Below, one piece after another: positions 46,246-55,815 of a stretch of DNA of 64,000 nucleotides (position 1 is its first letter; every line of letters begins with the position of its first letter). The notes under the pieces were generated by a model. It made no database searches. It was not told the DNA's origin and was given only the letters and a program-made list of their open reading frames with translations. Both the position numbers and the translations under genes were made by a program. The stretch is from Cypionkella sp. (GTDB lineage: Bacteria > Pseudomonadota > Alphaproteobacteria > Rhodobacterales > Rhodobacteraceae), in the NCBI RefSeq assembly GCF_030652235.1, contig NZ_JAUSBA010000033.1, positions 1 through 64,000 of the forward strand, read 5' to 3'.

Positions 46246-46971
46246 TTAATACCGCGTCGTCATCCGGTAGCCGCGCCGATGCGCCAGCGTCACCAGCGTC
46301 ACGGCGGCGTTTTGCCACCATGTTGCACGCTCGACACAAAACACCGGATCGCCCAAGGCGTGATCCAGATGCGCCACCATCCCCGCATCCGCCGCCTGCG
46401 CCAGAAAGCTGATCTCTACTTCCGAAAACGGCACGGTGGCGACCAGCCATTCGTTTGGCCCCGACTCCGTGAAATCCTGCTGCAAAGCCTGCGGCAAAGC
46501 CCCGGCGTTGATCCAGCGATCCTCCAGCTGAAACGCCACCCCATCGGCAAAGTGCAAACACAGCAGATGGACCACGTGGGCGCGCGCCTTCAGCCCCATC
46601 CGAAGCCGCAGCCACTCCGGGGCCACAACCACCGCGCTGCTGACCAGTTGATAGCCATAAACCGCTCCGGTTTTCTCAATCTCAGCCCGTACCACCGGCA
46701 TCTCAAACCGCGCCTGCCTAATCGGTGCCATCCGCACCCGCGTTCCCGCCTTACGCTTGCGATCCAGAAACCCCAGCTCTGACACTTCGCGCAACGCCCG
46801 GTTCATCGTGGTGCGTGAACAGCCGAATGCTTCGGCCAGTTCGACCTCACCGGGCAGCAAAGTGCCCGGCCCCCAAGGCCCTTCGGTGATGCGCTGCACG
46901 ATCTCGGCCATCACCTCGCGGAAGGTTGTGGTCTCGGTCTTGGCAGTCCCGGTCCTTGTAATATCTGGCAT
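46246..46971 (-). CDS. hutC: Histidine utilization repressor
   Basis: 241-aa GntR-family repressor of the HutC type: winged helix LPGEVELAEAFGCSRTTMNRALREVSELGFL, followed by a UTRA domain binding urocanate in characterised homologues. It ends RRGYRMTTRY. Starts 18 bases after hutF on the same strand and faces acuI. Its likely operator is the palindrome at 48361-48376. Confidence 0.9.
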   Translation of the reverse strand: MPDITRTGTAKTETTTFREVMAEIVQRITEGPWGPGTLLPGEVELAEAFGCSRTTMNRALREVSELGFLDRKRKAGTRVRMAPIRQARFEMPVVRAEIEKTGAVYGYQLVSSAVVVAPEWLRLRMGLKARAHVVHLLCLHFADGVAFQLEDRWINAGALPQALQQDFTESGPNEWLVATVPFSEVEISFLAQAADAGMVAHLDHALGDPVFCVERATWWQNAAVTLVTLAHRRGYRMTTRY

Positions 46972-46989
46972 GCTGGCCTCCTCAGCGCC

Positions 46990-48348
46990 CTATAGCGCGT
47001 CCACCAGCCCCTGCACAGCTTTGCGCCAGCCCGCAACAATCTGATCGCGCTGCACATGCCGCCCGCCGCGCACCTGATGCCGCCCCGCCGACCACAGGTC
47101 AGTCACCACCGCATCCGAGGCTGCAAACGCCAACCCATCCAAAATCTGATCATTGCGCAACGCACACAGCGCCGGATGGCTCAGATCAATCGCCACCACA
47201 TCGGCCAGCATCCCCACCGCAATCGCCCCGGATTTGCGCCCCAAAGCCTGCGCCCCGCCCTTGGCAGCGCCCAGATAAACCGCCGCCCCAACGGATCCTT
47301 CGCCCAAAACCATCACATTGCGCGCAATGTCCCGCAGCCGCTGGCTATACTCCAAAGTCCGCAGTTCTTCCGTCAAGGAAATCCGCACATTGCTGTCCGA
47401 GCCAATCCCAAACGCCCCCCCAGCCGCCAGCCACCCCGGCCCATTAAACGGCCCATCGCCCAAATTCGCCTCTGTGATCGGGCAAAGCCCCGCCACAGCG
47501 CCGGATCGCGCCAAACCAATCGTCTCCTCCGCCGTCATATGCGTCGCATGGATAGCACACCAATCCGCGCCAATCGGCGTATGCGCCAGCAACCACTCCA
47601 CCGGACGCGCCCCCAACCAAGCCGAAATATCCGTGACCTCTTTCGGTTGCTCCGCCACATGAATATGCACCGGCCCCCCCGCCGCAATCGGCAAAGCCCG
47701 CAGCAAATCCCCCGGATTGGTCGCCCGCAACGAATGCGGTGCAATCCCCACCCGCGTGTCACTGGGCAAAGCCCGCGCCGAAACCCGCGCCGCCTCAACC
47801 AACCGCGCAAACCGATCCACATCATTGCCAAACCGCAACTGCCCCGCCGTCAGCGCCTGCTCGCCCGCCCCGCCATAGGTATACAGCACCGGCAGATGCG
47901 TCAGCCCGATCCCGGTCAAATCCGCCGCCGCAAAAATCCGCCCCGACAGCTCGGCAATATCCGCATAAACCGCCCCACCGGGCTGATGATGCACATAGTG
48001 GAACTCTCCGACCGAGGCATAGCCCGCCTCCTGCATCTCCATAAACACCAGCGCCGCAATCGCCTGCATCTGTTCGGGCGTCAAACGGTCCAAAAACCGA
48101 TACATCAGATCACGCCAGGTCCAGAAACTGTCGCGCCCGGCGATGCGATGCTCGGTCATCCCCGCCATCGCGCGCTGAAACGCGTGGCTGTGCAGGTTCG
48201 CCAGCGCAGGCAGCAGCGCCGACACCAGCACATCGCCCGCCTGCGCCTTGGCGCCAACGGTGATGGCGCTGATATGGCCATCCGCCACAGTGATCCTGAC
48301 ATTCTCAGCCCAACCTTGGGGCAGCAAAGCGCGGGTTGCAAAAATCAC
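46990..48348 (-). CDS. hutF: Formimidoylglutamate deiminase
   Basis: 452-aa amidohydrolase converting N-formimidoyl-L-glutamate to N-formyl-L-glutamate and ammonia. Metal-binding NLHSHAFQRAMAG near residue 50, HIHVAEQ and FGIGSDSNVRISL are the family landmarks. Its presence shows the five-step HutF branch of histidine degradation; the next enzyme, HutG (formylglutamate deformylase), is not in this window. Divergent from hutI, co-oriented with hutC. Confidence 0.93.
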   Translation of the reverse strand: MIFATRALLPQGWAENVRITVADGHISAITVGAKAQAGDVLVSALLPALANLHSHAFQRAMAGMTEHRIAGRDSFWTWRDLMYRFLDRLTPEQMQAIAALVFMEMQEAGYASVGEFHYVHHQPGGAVYADIAELSGRIFAAADLTGIGLTHLPVLYTYGGAGEQALTAGQLRFGNDVDRFARLVEAARVSARALPSDTRVGIAPHSLRATNPGDLLRALPIAAGGPVHIHVAEQPKEVTDISAWLGARPVEWLLAHTPIGADWCAIHATHMTAEETIGLARSGAVAGLCPITEANLGDGPFNGPGWLAAGGAFGIGSDSNVRISLTEELRTLEYSQRLRDIARNVMVLGEGSVGAAVYLGAAKGGAQALGRKSGAIAVGMLADVVAIDLSHPALCALRNDQILDGLAFAASDAVVTDLWSAGRHQVRGGRHVQRDQIVAGWRKAVQGLVDAL

Positions 48349-48360
48349 GAGGGCGACTCC

Positions 48361-48376
48361 TTATGTGTAGACATAA
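48361..48376. promoter_or_regulatory. HutC operator candidate
   Basis: TTATGT-GTAG-ACATAA is a perfect 6-bp inverted repeat in the 81-base gap between divergent hutF and hutI. HutC sites in other bacteria have similar dyads around TGT/ACA. One site could serve both directions. Confidence 0.6.
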
Positions 48377-48429
48377 TAAACATACTCGCATAAACATCCT
48401 TCAGGCAATAGCTATTGACGAGGCATCCC

Positions 48430-49641
48430 GTGCATCCTTCCCCGATCACCTTAGTTGGTCTGCAAGCCGCCACGATGCTGGGAAAATCAGACCCCTACGG
48501 CCTGATCCCAGACGCGGCTTTGGTGCTGTCCAAAGGCCGAATCGCATGGATCGGCCTCCGCACCGACCTGCCCGCCGCACACGCCGCCCTGCCGCAAGCA
48601 GACATGGGCGGACGCCTGATCACCCCGGCCCTGATCGACTGTCACACCCATGTCGTCCACGGCGGCAACCGCGCCACCGAGTTCGAGATGCGCCTGCAAG
48701 GCGCGACTTACCAAGAAGTCGCGCGCGCCGGCGGCGGCATCATTTCCACCGTCAAAGCCACCCGCACCGCCAGCCAAGCCGATCTGGTGGCCCAAGCCCT
48801 CCCATTCGTCGACGCAATGATCGCCGAGGGCGTCGCGGTGATCGAGATCAAATCTGGCTACGGCCTGAACCAAGACACCGAACTGCGCATGCTCCGCGCC
48901 GCCCGCGAAATCGCCACCCTGCGCCAGATCACGGTGAAAACCAGCTACCTCGCCGCCCACGCCATCCCGCCCGAATACAAAGACCGCGCCGATGCCTATA
49001 TCGACGAGGTCGCCATCCCTGCCCTGCACGCCGCCCATGCCGAAGGCTTGGTCGATGCCGTAGACGGCTTCTGTGAAGGCATCGCGTTTTCCCCCGCCCA
49101 GATCGAACGCCTGTTCACAATCGCTGCCCAACTGAACATCCCGGTCAAACTCCACGCCGAGCAACTCTCCAACCTCGGCGGCGCAGCCCTCGCTGCCCGC
49201 TTCAACGCCCTCTCCGCCGACCATCTGGAATACCTCGACGAAGCCGGAGTCATCGCCATGGCCCAATCCGGCACCGTCGCCGTGATCCTGCCCGGCGCAT
49301 TCTATACCCTGCGCGAAACCCAAATGCCCCCCATTGCGCTGCTCAGAAAACACAACGTCCCGATGGCCGTCGCCACCGACATGAACCCCGGTTCCTCCCC
49401 CATGTCATCCCTGCTCTTGGCGATGAACATGGCCTGCACCCTATTCCGCATGACCCCCGCCGAAGCCCTCGCGGGGGCCACCATAAACGCCGCCCTCGCC
49501 CTGAACTTGCCCACCCACGGCACCCTAGCCCCCGGCCAAACCGCCGACCTCGCCATCTGGAACGCCCAACACCCCGCCGAACTCGCCTATCGCATCGGCT
49601 TCAACCCCCTTCATCAACGCATCATCGGAGGCGCGCTTTGA
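48430..49641 (+). CDS. hutI: Imidazolonepropionase
   Basis: 403-aa metal-dependent hydrolase converting 4-imidazolone-5-propionate to formimidoylglutamate. I use GTG 48430 ([10 protein letters not shown]) with GAGG six bases upstream; TTG 48415 is the alternative. Landmarks are [29 protein letters not shown] and [10 protein letters not shown]. It overlaps hutH by 4 bases. Third enzyme in the histidine pathway. Confidence 0.94.
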   Translation: MHPSPITLVGLQAATMLGKSDPYGLIPDAALVLSKGRIAWIGLRTDLPAAHAALPQADMGGRLITPALIDCHTHVVHGGNRATEFEMRLQGATYQEVARAGGGIISTVKATRTASQADLVAQALPFVDAMIAEGVAVIEIKSGYGLNQDTELRMLRAAREIATLRQITVKTSYLAAHAIPPEYKDRADAYIDEVAIPALHAAHAEGLVDAVDGFCEGIAFSPAQIERLFTIAAQLNIPVKLHAEQLSNLGGAALAARFNALSADHLEYLDEAGVIAMAQSGTVAVILPGAFYTLRETQMPPIALLRKHNVPMAVATDMNPGSSPMSSLLLAMNMACTLFRMTPAEALAGATINAALALNLPTHGTLAPGQTADLAIWNAQHPAELAYRIGFNPLHQRIIGGAL

Positions 49642-51170
49642 CCGCACTGACCCTCATCCCCGGCCAAACCACCCTCGAACAACTGGTCCGCATCTATCGC
49701 GAGGAACTGCCCGTCACCTTGAGCCGCGCCGCGAAACCCGGCATCGAATGCGCCGCCGCAGCGATCAAAGCCGCCGCTGCCGGTGACGTTCCGGTTTACG
49801 GCGTCAACACCGGTTTCGGCAAACTCGCCAGCATGCGCATCGCCCCCGAAGATACCGCCACCCTGCAACGCAACCTGATCCTGTCGCATTGCTGCGGCGT
49901 GGGCGAGGCCATCCCCCGCCGCCACGCCCGCCTGCTGATGGTCTTGAAACTGCTCAGCTTTGGTCGCGGAGCCTCCGGCATCCGTTGGGAATTCATTGAA
50001 CTCCTCGAATCCATGCTGGCCCGTGGCGTCACCCCGCAAATTCCCGCCCAAGGCTCTGTCGGTGCCTCCGGCGATCTTGCCCCGCTCGCCCATATGACCG
50101 CCGTGATCATCGGCGAGGGCGAAGCCGAATACCAAGGCCAGATTCTCCCCGGAGCCAAAGCTCTCGCCGCCGCTGGCCTGAAACCCCTGCAACTCGGCCC
50201 GAAAGAAGGCCTCGCCTTCATCAACGGCACGCAATTCTCCACCGCCTTTGCGCTGGCAGGCCTGTTCGACGGCTGGAACGCCGCGCAATCTGCGCTGGTC
50301 ACGTCGGCGCTGTCCACCGACGCCATCATGGGCTCCACCGCGCCGCTGCAACCCGAAATCCACTCGCTTCGCGGCCACGCAGGCCAGATCGAAGCCGCCG
50401 CCTTCATGCGCGCTTTGCTCTCCGGTTCCGAAATCCGCGAAAGCCACATCGAGGGCGACGCCCGCGTGCAAGACCCCTACTGCATCCGCTGCCAGCCCCA
50501 AGTCACCGGGGCCGCGATGGATGTGCTGCGCCAAGCCGCCACCACGCTGGAGATCGAAGCCAACGCCGCCACCGACAACCCCCTCGTGTTGACCGAAGCT
50601 GGCCTGATCGTCTCCGGCGGCAATTTCCACGCCGAACCGGTGGGCTTCGCCGCCGATATGATCGCCCTCGCGCTGGCTGAAATCGGTGCCATCGCCCAAC
50701 GCCGCGTCGCGCTGATGGTAGACCCGGTGCTGTCGTTCAACCTGCCGCCGTTCCTGACCCCACGCCCCGGCCTGAACTCTGGCCTGATGATCGCCGAAGT
50801 CACCACCGCAGCCCTCATGTCCGAAAACAAACACATCGCCATGCCTTGCGTGACCGACAGCACCCCCACCTCGGCCAACCAGGAAGACCATGTCAGCATG
50901 GCCGCCCACGGCGCCGTCCGCCTTGGTAAAATGGTGCAAAACCTCAACGTCATCCTCGGCGTGGAAGCCATCTGCGCCGCCCAAGGCGTCGATTTCCGCG
51001 CCCCCCTGCAAACCTCGCCCCCCCTGCAAGCTGTCGTCGCGCGCCTGCGCCAAGACGTCGCCACCTTGGGCGATGACCGCTACCTCGCCCCCGATCTGAT
51101 CGCCGCCGCCAACCTGATCGCCAGCGGAGCCCTCACCGCCGCCTCCGCCCTCCCCCTTCCCACCTTGTAA
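49638..51170 (+). CDS. hutH: Histidine ammonia-lyase
   Basis: 510-aa MIO-dependent lyase converting histidine to urocanate and ammonia. The start is TTG at 49638, overlapping the hutI stop (TTGA), with GGAGG seven bases upstream. The self-cyclising Ala-Ser-Gly is in [15 protein letters not shown]. Other landmarks: [11 protein letters not shown] and [11 protein letters not shown]. Length is normal. First chemical step of the pathway but second in gene order. Confidence 0.95.
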   Translation: MTALTLIPGQTTLEQLVRIYREELPVTLSRAAKPGIECAAAAIKAAAAGDVPVYGVNTGFGKLASMRIAPEDTATLQRNLILSHCCGVGEAIPRRHARLLMVLKLLSFGRGASGIRWEFIELLESMLARGVTPQIPAQGSVGASGDLAPLAHMTAVIIGEGEAEYQGQILPGAKALAAAGLKPLQLGPKEGLAFINGTQFSTAFALAGLFDGWNAAQSALVTSALSTDAIMGSTAPLQPEIHSLRGHAGQIEAAAFMRALLSGSEIRESHIEGDARVQDPYCIRCQPQVTGAAMDVLRQAATTLEIEANAATDNPLVLTEAGLIVSGGNFHAEPVGFAADMIALALAEIGAIAQRRVALMVDPVLSFNLPPFLTPRPGLNSGLMIAEVTTAALMSENKHIAMPCVTDSTPTSANQEDHVSMAAHGAVRLGKMVQNLNVILGVEAICAAQGVDFRAPLQTSPPLQAVVARLRQDVATLGDDRYLAPDLIAAANLIASGALTAASALPLPTL

Positions 51171-51182
51171 CCCGAGGCTGAT

Positions 51183-52880
51183 ATGACCAAACCGCTCGAC
51201 AACTCCCGCCACAATATGCGCGACATTTACCCCGCCACCGGCACCGAGATCACCGCGAAATCCTGGCAGACCGAAGCCGCCATGCGGATGCTGATGAACA
51301 ACCTGCATCCCGATGTGGCTGAGAACCCGCACGAACTGGTGGTCTACGGCGGCATCGGTCGCGCCACCCGCACTTGGGGCGATTTTGACCGCATCGTCGC
51401 CACCCTGAAAGACCTTGAAGACGATGAGACTTTGGTGGTGCAATCCGGTCGCCCCGTCGCCGTCGTGCGCACCCACAAAGACGCCCCCCGCGTGCTGATC
51501 GCCAACTCCAACCTCGTGCCGCATTGGGCGACTTGGGACCATTTCAACGCGCTCGATAAAAAGGGCCTGATGATGTACGGGCAGATGACCGCTGGCTCGT
51601 GGATCTACATCGGCACCCAAGGCATCGTGCAGGGCACCTATGAAACCTTCGCCGAGGCAGGCCGTCAGCACTACAACGGCAGCCTCAAGGGTAAATGGAT
51701 CCTCACCGGCGGTTTGGGCGGCATGGGCGGCGCCCAACCCCTTGCCGCCGTGATGGCAGGCGCCTGCTGTCTGGCGGTCGAATGTGACGAAACCCGCATC
51801 GATTTCCGCCTGCGCACCCGCTACGTCGATGCCAAGGCGCATACCCTTGATGAAGCCTTGGCGATGATCGCCGAGTGGACCGCTGCCGGAGAAGCCAAAT
51901 CGGTCGGCCTGCTGGGCAACGCCGCCGACATCTTCCCCGAACTGGTCCGCCGCATGAAGGCAGGCACCGCGCGCCCCGATATCGTCACCGACCAAACCTC
52001 GGCCCACGACCCGCTGCACGGCTACCTGCCGCAAGGCTGGAACGTCGCCGAATGGCGCGCAAAACAGGAAACCGACCCGGCGGCGGTGCAAAAAGCCGCC
52101 CGCGCCTCGATGCGCACCCATGTCGCGGCGATGGTCGATTTCTGGAACGCAGGCGTGCCAACCTTGGATTACGGCAACAACATCCGCCAAGTCGCCCTCG
52201 AAGAAGGCCTGGAAAACGCCTTCGCCTTCCCCGGTTTCGTCCCCGCCTACATCCGCCCCTTGTTCTGCAAAGGCATCGGCCCGTTCCGCTGGGTGGCCCT
52301 TAGCGGAGACCCGGAAGACATCTACAAAACCGACGCCGCTATGAAGAAACTGTTCCCGGATAACGACCACCTGCACCGCTGGCTGGACATGGCCGCCGAC
52401 CGTATCGCCTTCCAAGGCCTGCCCGCCCGCATCTGCTGGATTGGCCTAGGGGATCGTCACCGCGCGGGCCTGATGTTCAACGAGATGGTCAAATCTGGCG
52501 AGCTGAAAGCCCCCATCGTCATTGGCCGCGATCACCTTGATTCCGGCTCCGTCGCCTCGCCGAACCGCGAAACCGAAAGCATGATGGACGGCTCGGATGC
52601 CGTGTCGGATTGGCCGTTGCTGAACGCCCTCGTCAACACCGCCTCGGGCGCGACTTGGGTTTCGATCCACCACGGCGGTGGCGTTGGCATGGGCTTTTCG
52701 CAACACTCCGGTGTGGTGATCGTCGCCGATGGCACCGACGACGCCGCAAAACGGTTGGAGCGTGTGCTGTGGAACGACCCCGCTTCTGGTGTCTGGCGTC
52801 ATGCCGATGCAGGCTATGAGACCGCCATCGACTGCGCCAAAGAGCAGGGGCTTCGCCTGCCGACGATTTTGGGTAACTGA
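51183..52880 (+). CDS. hutU: Urocanate hydratase
   Basis: 565-aa NAD-dependent urocanase converting urocanate to imidazolone propionate. Signature [20 protein letters not shown] (NAD binding) and [13 protein letters not shown]; length matches the family. Starts 12 bases after hutH with a GAGG-like site; followed by a strong hairpin, so it ends the hutIHU unit. Confidence 0.96.
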   Translation: MTKPLDNSRHNMRDIYPATGTEITAKSWQTEAAMRMLMNNLHPDVAENPHELVVYGGIGRATRTWGDFDRIVATLKDLEDDETLVVQSGRPVAVVRTHKDAPRVLIANSNLVPHWATWDHFNALDKKGLMMYGQMTAGSWIYIGTQGIVQGTYETFAEAGRQHYNGSLKGKWILTGGLGGMGGAQPLAAVMAGACCLAVECDETRIDFRLRTRYVDAKAHTLDEALAMIAEWTAAGEAKSVGLLGNAADIFPELVRRMKAGTARPDIVTDQTSAHDPLHGYLPQGWNVAEWRAKQETDPAAVQKAARASMRTHVAAMVDFWNAGVPTLDYGNNIRQVALEEGLENAFAFPGFVPAYIRPLFCKGIGPFRWVALSGDPEDIYKTDAAMKKLFPDNDHLHRWLDMAADRIAFQGLPARICWIGLGDRHRAGLMFNEMVKSGELKAPIVIGRDHLDSGSVASPNRETESMMDGSDAVSDWPLLNALVNTASGATWVSIHHGGGVGMGFSQHSGVVIVADGTDDAAKRLERVLWNDPASGVWRHADAGYETAIDCAKEQGLRLPTILGN

Positions 52881-52894
52881 AGCACAAGCACACA

Positions 52895-52920
52895 GGACCA
52901 GAGGAGCAATCCTCTGGTCC
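52895..52920 (+). terminator. Hairpin after hutU
   Basis: GGACCAGAGGA-GCAA-TCCTCTGGTCC, an 11-bp perfect stem 14 bases after the hutU stop. No T tract follows, so it may stabilise mRNA or work with Rho. Confidence 0.7.
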
Positions 52921-52949
52921 CCAATACTATCTAAAACTTACCTAAAATT

Positions 52950-53003
52950 GTTTCATCTTGGCCTAAATACTCCACCGGGGTCCGGGGGTGTGAAACCCCC
53001 GGC
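52950..53003. repeat. AAATACTCC-family element with hairpin
   Basis: TTTCATCTTGGC and AAATACTCC lead into a hairpin, CCGGGGG-TGTGAAA-CCCCCGG (52982-53002). It sits between hutU and the convergent ohrR gene. Related copies at 24201, 56695 and 61936. Confidence 0.65.
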
Positions 53004-53025
53004 GCTCACCCAGAAAACTGACGCG

Positions 53026-53463
53026 TCAAGCCCCGCGCAACTGATCCCGCAGCGCATTCACCTGATCGCGCAACGCCGTCAGGCCTGCCAAACTCATCCC
53101 CGACCGCTCCAGAATACACCCCGGAATCCCCGCCGCGCGCGCTTGCATCTCGCGTCCCGCTGTACTCAACGACACCCGCACCTGCCGCTCATCCTTGGCA
53201 TCGCGCGCCCGCGCTACCAATCCCTGCGCCTCCATACGCTTCAACAGCGGCGTCAACGTATTGCTCTCCAACTGCAACGCTTGCCCCAACTGCCCCACCG
53301 TCTGGCCATCCGAGCCCCATAAAGCCACCAGCACCAGATATTGCGGATAGGTCAGCCCCAACGCTTCCAGAAGCGGCTTATAGGCGTGCTGCATCGCATG
53401 AGTCGCAGAATACAGTGCGAAACAGATCATGTCCGAAGTCGGTAGGCTGGGCTTAGGATCCAT
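53026..53463 (-). CDS. ohrR: MarR-family organic peroxide sensor
   Basis: 145-aa MarR/OhrR repressor, start MDPKPSLPTSDM with AAAGGAG 10 bases upstream. The reactive Cys expected near the N-terminus is present in SDMICFALYSATHAM, followed by the winged helix QLESNTLTPLLKRMEAQGLVARARDAKDERQ. Divergent from ohr, which it probably represses until organic peroxide oxidises its Cys. Control boxes in the shared region are described separately. Confidence 0.92.
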   Translation of the reverse strand: MDPKPSLPTSDMICFALYSATHAMQHAYKPLLEALGLTYPQYLVLVALWGSDGQTVGQLGQALQLESNTLTPLLKRMEAQGLVARARDAKDERQVRVSLSTAGREMQARAAGIPGCILERSGMSLAGLTALRDQVNALRDQLRGA

Positions 53464-53490
53464 CGGTGGCACTCCTTTCCCGCAAACTAT

Positions 53491-53622
53491 ATCGCGCGCG
53501 ATTAGATCGCAAGCTGCGCGGGAACCAATTCGACACAAAAGCATTGTCCAAAGCAGGCAAACTGCCGGGGTTGACGCCTGCAGCGACTCGCGTTAAATGC
53601 ATCGCACACGATTTAATCGCAA
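53491..53622. promoter_or_regulatory. Paired OhrR boxes in the ohrR-ohr intergenic region
   Basis: Two related 22-base elements, at 53491-53512 and 53601-53622, agree at 18 positions. Each has the core CGATT-ATCG-like dyad (CGATTAGATCG; CGATTTAATCG). They are 110 bases apart; one lies before each gene and the second touches the ohr ribosome site. Fit for OhrR binding at both promoters. Confidence 0.55.
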
Positions 53623-53632
53623 AGGATACATC

Positions 53633-54061
53633 ATGCCGACGAAAGTAGTATACTCCACCGAAGCCACCGCAACCGGCGGCGGCCGTGATGGCAAATCGGC
53701 CACCAAAGACGGCGCTTTGGCCGTCACCCTGGCGGTGCCGAAAGAAATGGGCGGCACCGGGGCGGGCAACAACCCTGAACAGCTGTTCGCCGTCGGCTAT
53801 GCCGCCTGCTACCTCGGCGCGATGCGCTTTGCCGCCAGCAGCGAAAAACTGGGCACGGTCCCGGATACCGCCACCGTCACCTCAACCGTCGGCATTGGCC
53901 CGCGCGCGGAAGGCGGCTTCGGCATCCAAGTGGCGCTGGCCGTCTCGATGCCCGGTGTCGATCACGAAACCGCGCAGAAAATCGTCGACCGTGGACATTT
54001 CATCTGCCCCTACTCGAACGCCATCAAAGGCAATGTCGACGTGACCACCACGCTTCTCTAA
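53633..54061 (+). CDS. ohr: Organic hydroperoxide resistance protein
   Basis: 142-aa thiol peroxidase of the Ohr family, which reduces organic hydroperoxides with lipoylated partners. Start MPTKVVYSTEA after AAAGGA. The two catalytic Cys are in AVGYAACYLGAMRF and HFICPYSNAI; the family Arg/Glu residues are expected in the N-terminal half. Divergent from ohrR. Length normal. Confidence 0.94.
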   Translation: MPTKVVYSTEATATGGGRDGKSATKDGALAVTLAVPKEMGGTGAGNNPEQLFAVGYAACYLGAMRFAASSEKLGTVPDTATVTSTVGIGPRAEGGFGIQVALAVSMPGVDHETAQKIVDRGHFICPYSNAIKGNVDVTTTLL

Positions 54062-54118
54062 TCGCTTGAACCTACCCCTTGCCCTGCTAGGCTGCGGCCA
54101 ACAGGGCAGGGGGCTTCT

Positions 54119-54883
54119 ATGAATCGGCTAAAAGGCAAAACCGCAATCATCTCAGGCGGGGCAACGGGCATCGGAGCCGCCGCCGCCCGCCTGTTCGCCG
54201 CTGAAGGTGCTGCGGTGGGCATCATCGACCGTAACGTAGATGCAGGCCAAGCCCTCGCCTTTGACCTCGTGCAACAAGGCCACCGCGCCTGTTTTGCCAC
54301 CGCCGATGTCAGCCAAAAATCCCAAGTTGACGCCGCAGTCGCCACCGTGAAGGCGCAACTCGGCCCGGTCAACGTGCTGTTCAATCACGCGGGCACCATC
54401 GTCATCAAGCCCTTCCTTGAGACCGAGGAATCCGATTGGGACATGCTGTTCGATGTGAACGTCAAAAGCATGTATCTGATGACCCGCGCCGTCCTTCCTA
54501 TGATGCTTGAACAAGGCAAGGGCAGCATCGTCTGCACCTCCAGCATTTCCGCCGTCTACGCCACCCCAATGGAGGTGCTGTATGACGCCACCAAAGGTGC
54601 GTGCCACATGTTCGCCCGCGCCATCGCGGTGGAATTCCGCGACAAAGGCATCCGCTGCAACGCCGTCTGCCCCGGCTTCATCGAAACCCCGCACGGCCTG
54701 CGCGAAGTGGCCGAACTTACCGCGCTGGGCGTCGATGCCTCTGATACCGCAATCAAAGCCGCGCAAGGCCGCTTCGGCCAACCCGAAGACATCGCCCGCG
54801 CCGCGCTCTACCTCGCCTCCGACGACGCCGAATTCGTCACCGGCACGCAACTGTTCGTCGATGGCGGCTTTTCGGCGGTCTGA
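54119..54883 (+). CDS. Short-chain dehydrogenase/reductase
   Basis: 254-aa classical SDR: cofactor loop SGGATGIGAAAARLF, Asp after strand two (GIIDRNVD) indicating NAD, a variant NHAG motif, and catalytic YDATKGAC. The C-terminus GTQLFVDGGFSAV is typical. Preceded by AGGGGG at 6-7 bases. It stands alone, and a broken deiminase-like gene follows only 21 bases later, so it may once have been paired with that enzyme. Confidence 0.85.
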   Translation: MNRLKGKTAIISGGATGIGAAAARLFAAEGAAVGIIDRNVDAGQALAFDLVQQGHRACFATADVSQKSQVDAAVATVKAQLGPVNVLFNHAGTIVIKPFLETEESDWDMLFDVNVKSMYLMTRAVLPMMLEQGKGSIVCTSSISAVYATPMEVLYDATKGACHMFARAIAVEFRDKGIRCNAVCPGFIETPHGLREVAELTALGVDASDTAIKAAQGRFGQPEDIARAALYLASDDAEFVTGTQLFVDGGFSAV

Positions 54884-54903
54884 CCCCTCGCAAAGGCCCA
54901 AAC

Positions 54904-55291
54904 CTGTCAAACCCGCATTGGATCTACACCCAAACCGTCAAACATTGCGCCGCCGGGGCCGAACGGCATTTTCGGGACCCCGCCGCATTGATGGCGTCTT
55001 GGGGCGCGGTCCGGGGCCTTGATAACGACGTCGGCCGCATCCGCTCGATCCTGATGCACCGCCCCGGCCCGGAAATGAACGTGGTCGATCCCGCCCACCG
55101 CCTGCCCGAGATCGGCTCTTACGGCGATCCCGTGACGGGGTGGTCTTTCCAACCCGACAGCCTCCCCGACCTGCCCCAGATGCAACAACAGAACGACGCC
55201 TTCGTGACCAAACTGCAAGCCGAGGGCGTGGACATCCACCACCTCGACGGCGACATGGGCATCCGCCTGAAGCAAGTCTACACCCGCGATC
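54904..55291 (+). pseudogene. Truncated arginine deiminase/amidinotransferase-like gene
   Basis: N-terminal fragment of a guanidino-group-modifying enzyme (arginine deiminase/dimethylargininase superfamily). The frame reads SNPHWIYTQTVKHCAAG..., then GLDNDVGRIRSILMHRPGPEM and LKQVYTRDP, the last a family landmark. After TRDPL (about 55291) similarity stops and the frame runs into unrelated sequence. The codon where a start is expected is CTG (54904) with AAAGG before it; the first ATG in frame is 54991, inside conserved sequence. So the 3' two-thirds is gone and the start may be altered too. Confidence 0.65.
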
Positions 55292-55366
55292 CGCTTGAAC
55301 GCCACTGGCCAGATTTCGGCCCCAGATCGCCGAATTCCTGCCACGATCCGGCGCTACTCCAGCGCC

Positions 55367-55810
55367 ATGATCACAAACCTCCTCACCCCCGGCACCACAG
55401 CTTTCGCAGCGCTTTGCCTCGCAGGCTATATCCTGCTGGCCAACGCCCTCGCCTACACAGCCTTTGCGGTGGACAAATCCCGCGCCATAAACGCGCAAAG
55501 CCGCATCCCCGAGCGCAGCTTGCTGATCCTCGCCACCTTGGGCGGCTGGATCGGGGCGAAAATAGCCCAACACCGCCTGCGCCACAAAACCCGCAAACAG
55601 CCGTTCGGTATTCTGCTGAACCTGTCGGGGCTGATCATCCCCGGAGCCATCGCCACAATGCTCGTGCTGCAATCAGACATCAACTGGGCAAGCCTGCCCA
55701 CCCACGTCAGCACAAAAGCCCAATCGCTGCTTGGCTCCAGCACAACCGCCGACGCCCCAGCCCTGCCGCACCGCTTCGGCCCCGGCAGCGACACCGCCGA
55801 AGCCCCGTAA
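55367..55810 (+). CDS. DUF1294 membrane protein
   Basis: 147-aa small inner-membrane protein, start MITNLLTPGTTAF. A long N-terminal hydrophobic stretch (ALCLAGYILLANALAYTAFAV) is followed by the DUF1294 signature DKSRAINAQSRIPERSLLILATLGGWIGAKIAQHRLRHKTRK, abbreviated here to its ends, and a second hydrophobic segment. The last 40 residues are low-complexity. Function unknown; upstream sequence has been rearranged by the deiminase truncation. Confidence 0.82.
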   Translation: MITNLLTPGTTAFAALCLAGYILLANALAYTAFAVDKSRAINAQSRIPERSLLILATLGGWIGAKIAQHRLRHKTRKQPFGILLNLSGLIIPGAIATMLVLQSDINWASLPTHVSTKAQSLLGSSTTADAPALPHRFGPGSDTAEAP

Positions 55811-55815
55811 GCGAC

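Noticed and set aside
46990-48393. Long plus-strand frame opposite hutF
   Set aside because: Arg/Pro-rich antisense shadow; hutF is clear on the other strand.
49614-52415. 933-codon minus-strand frame opposite hutH-hutU
   Set aside because: Glycine/histidine-rich shadow of the two hut genes caused by codon bias; no start context or family.
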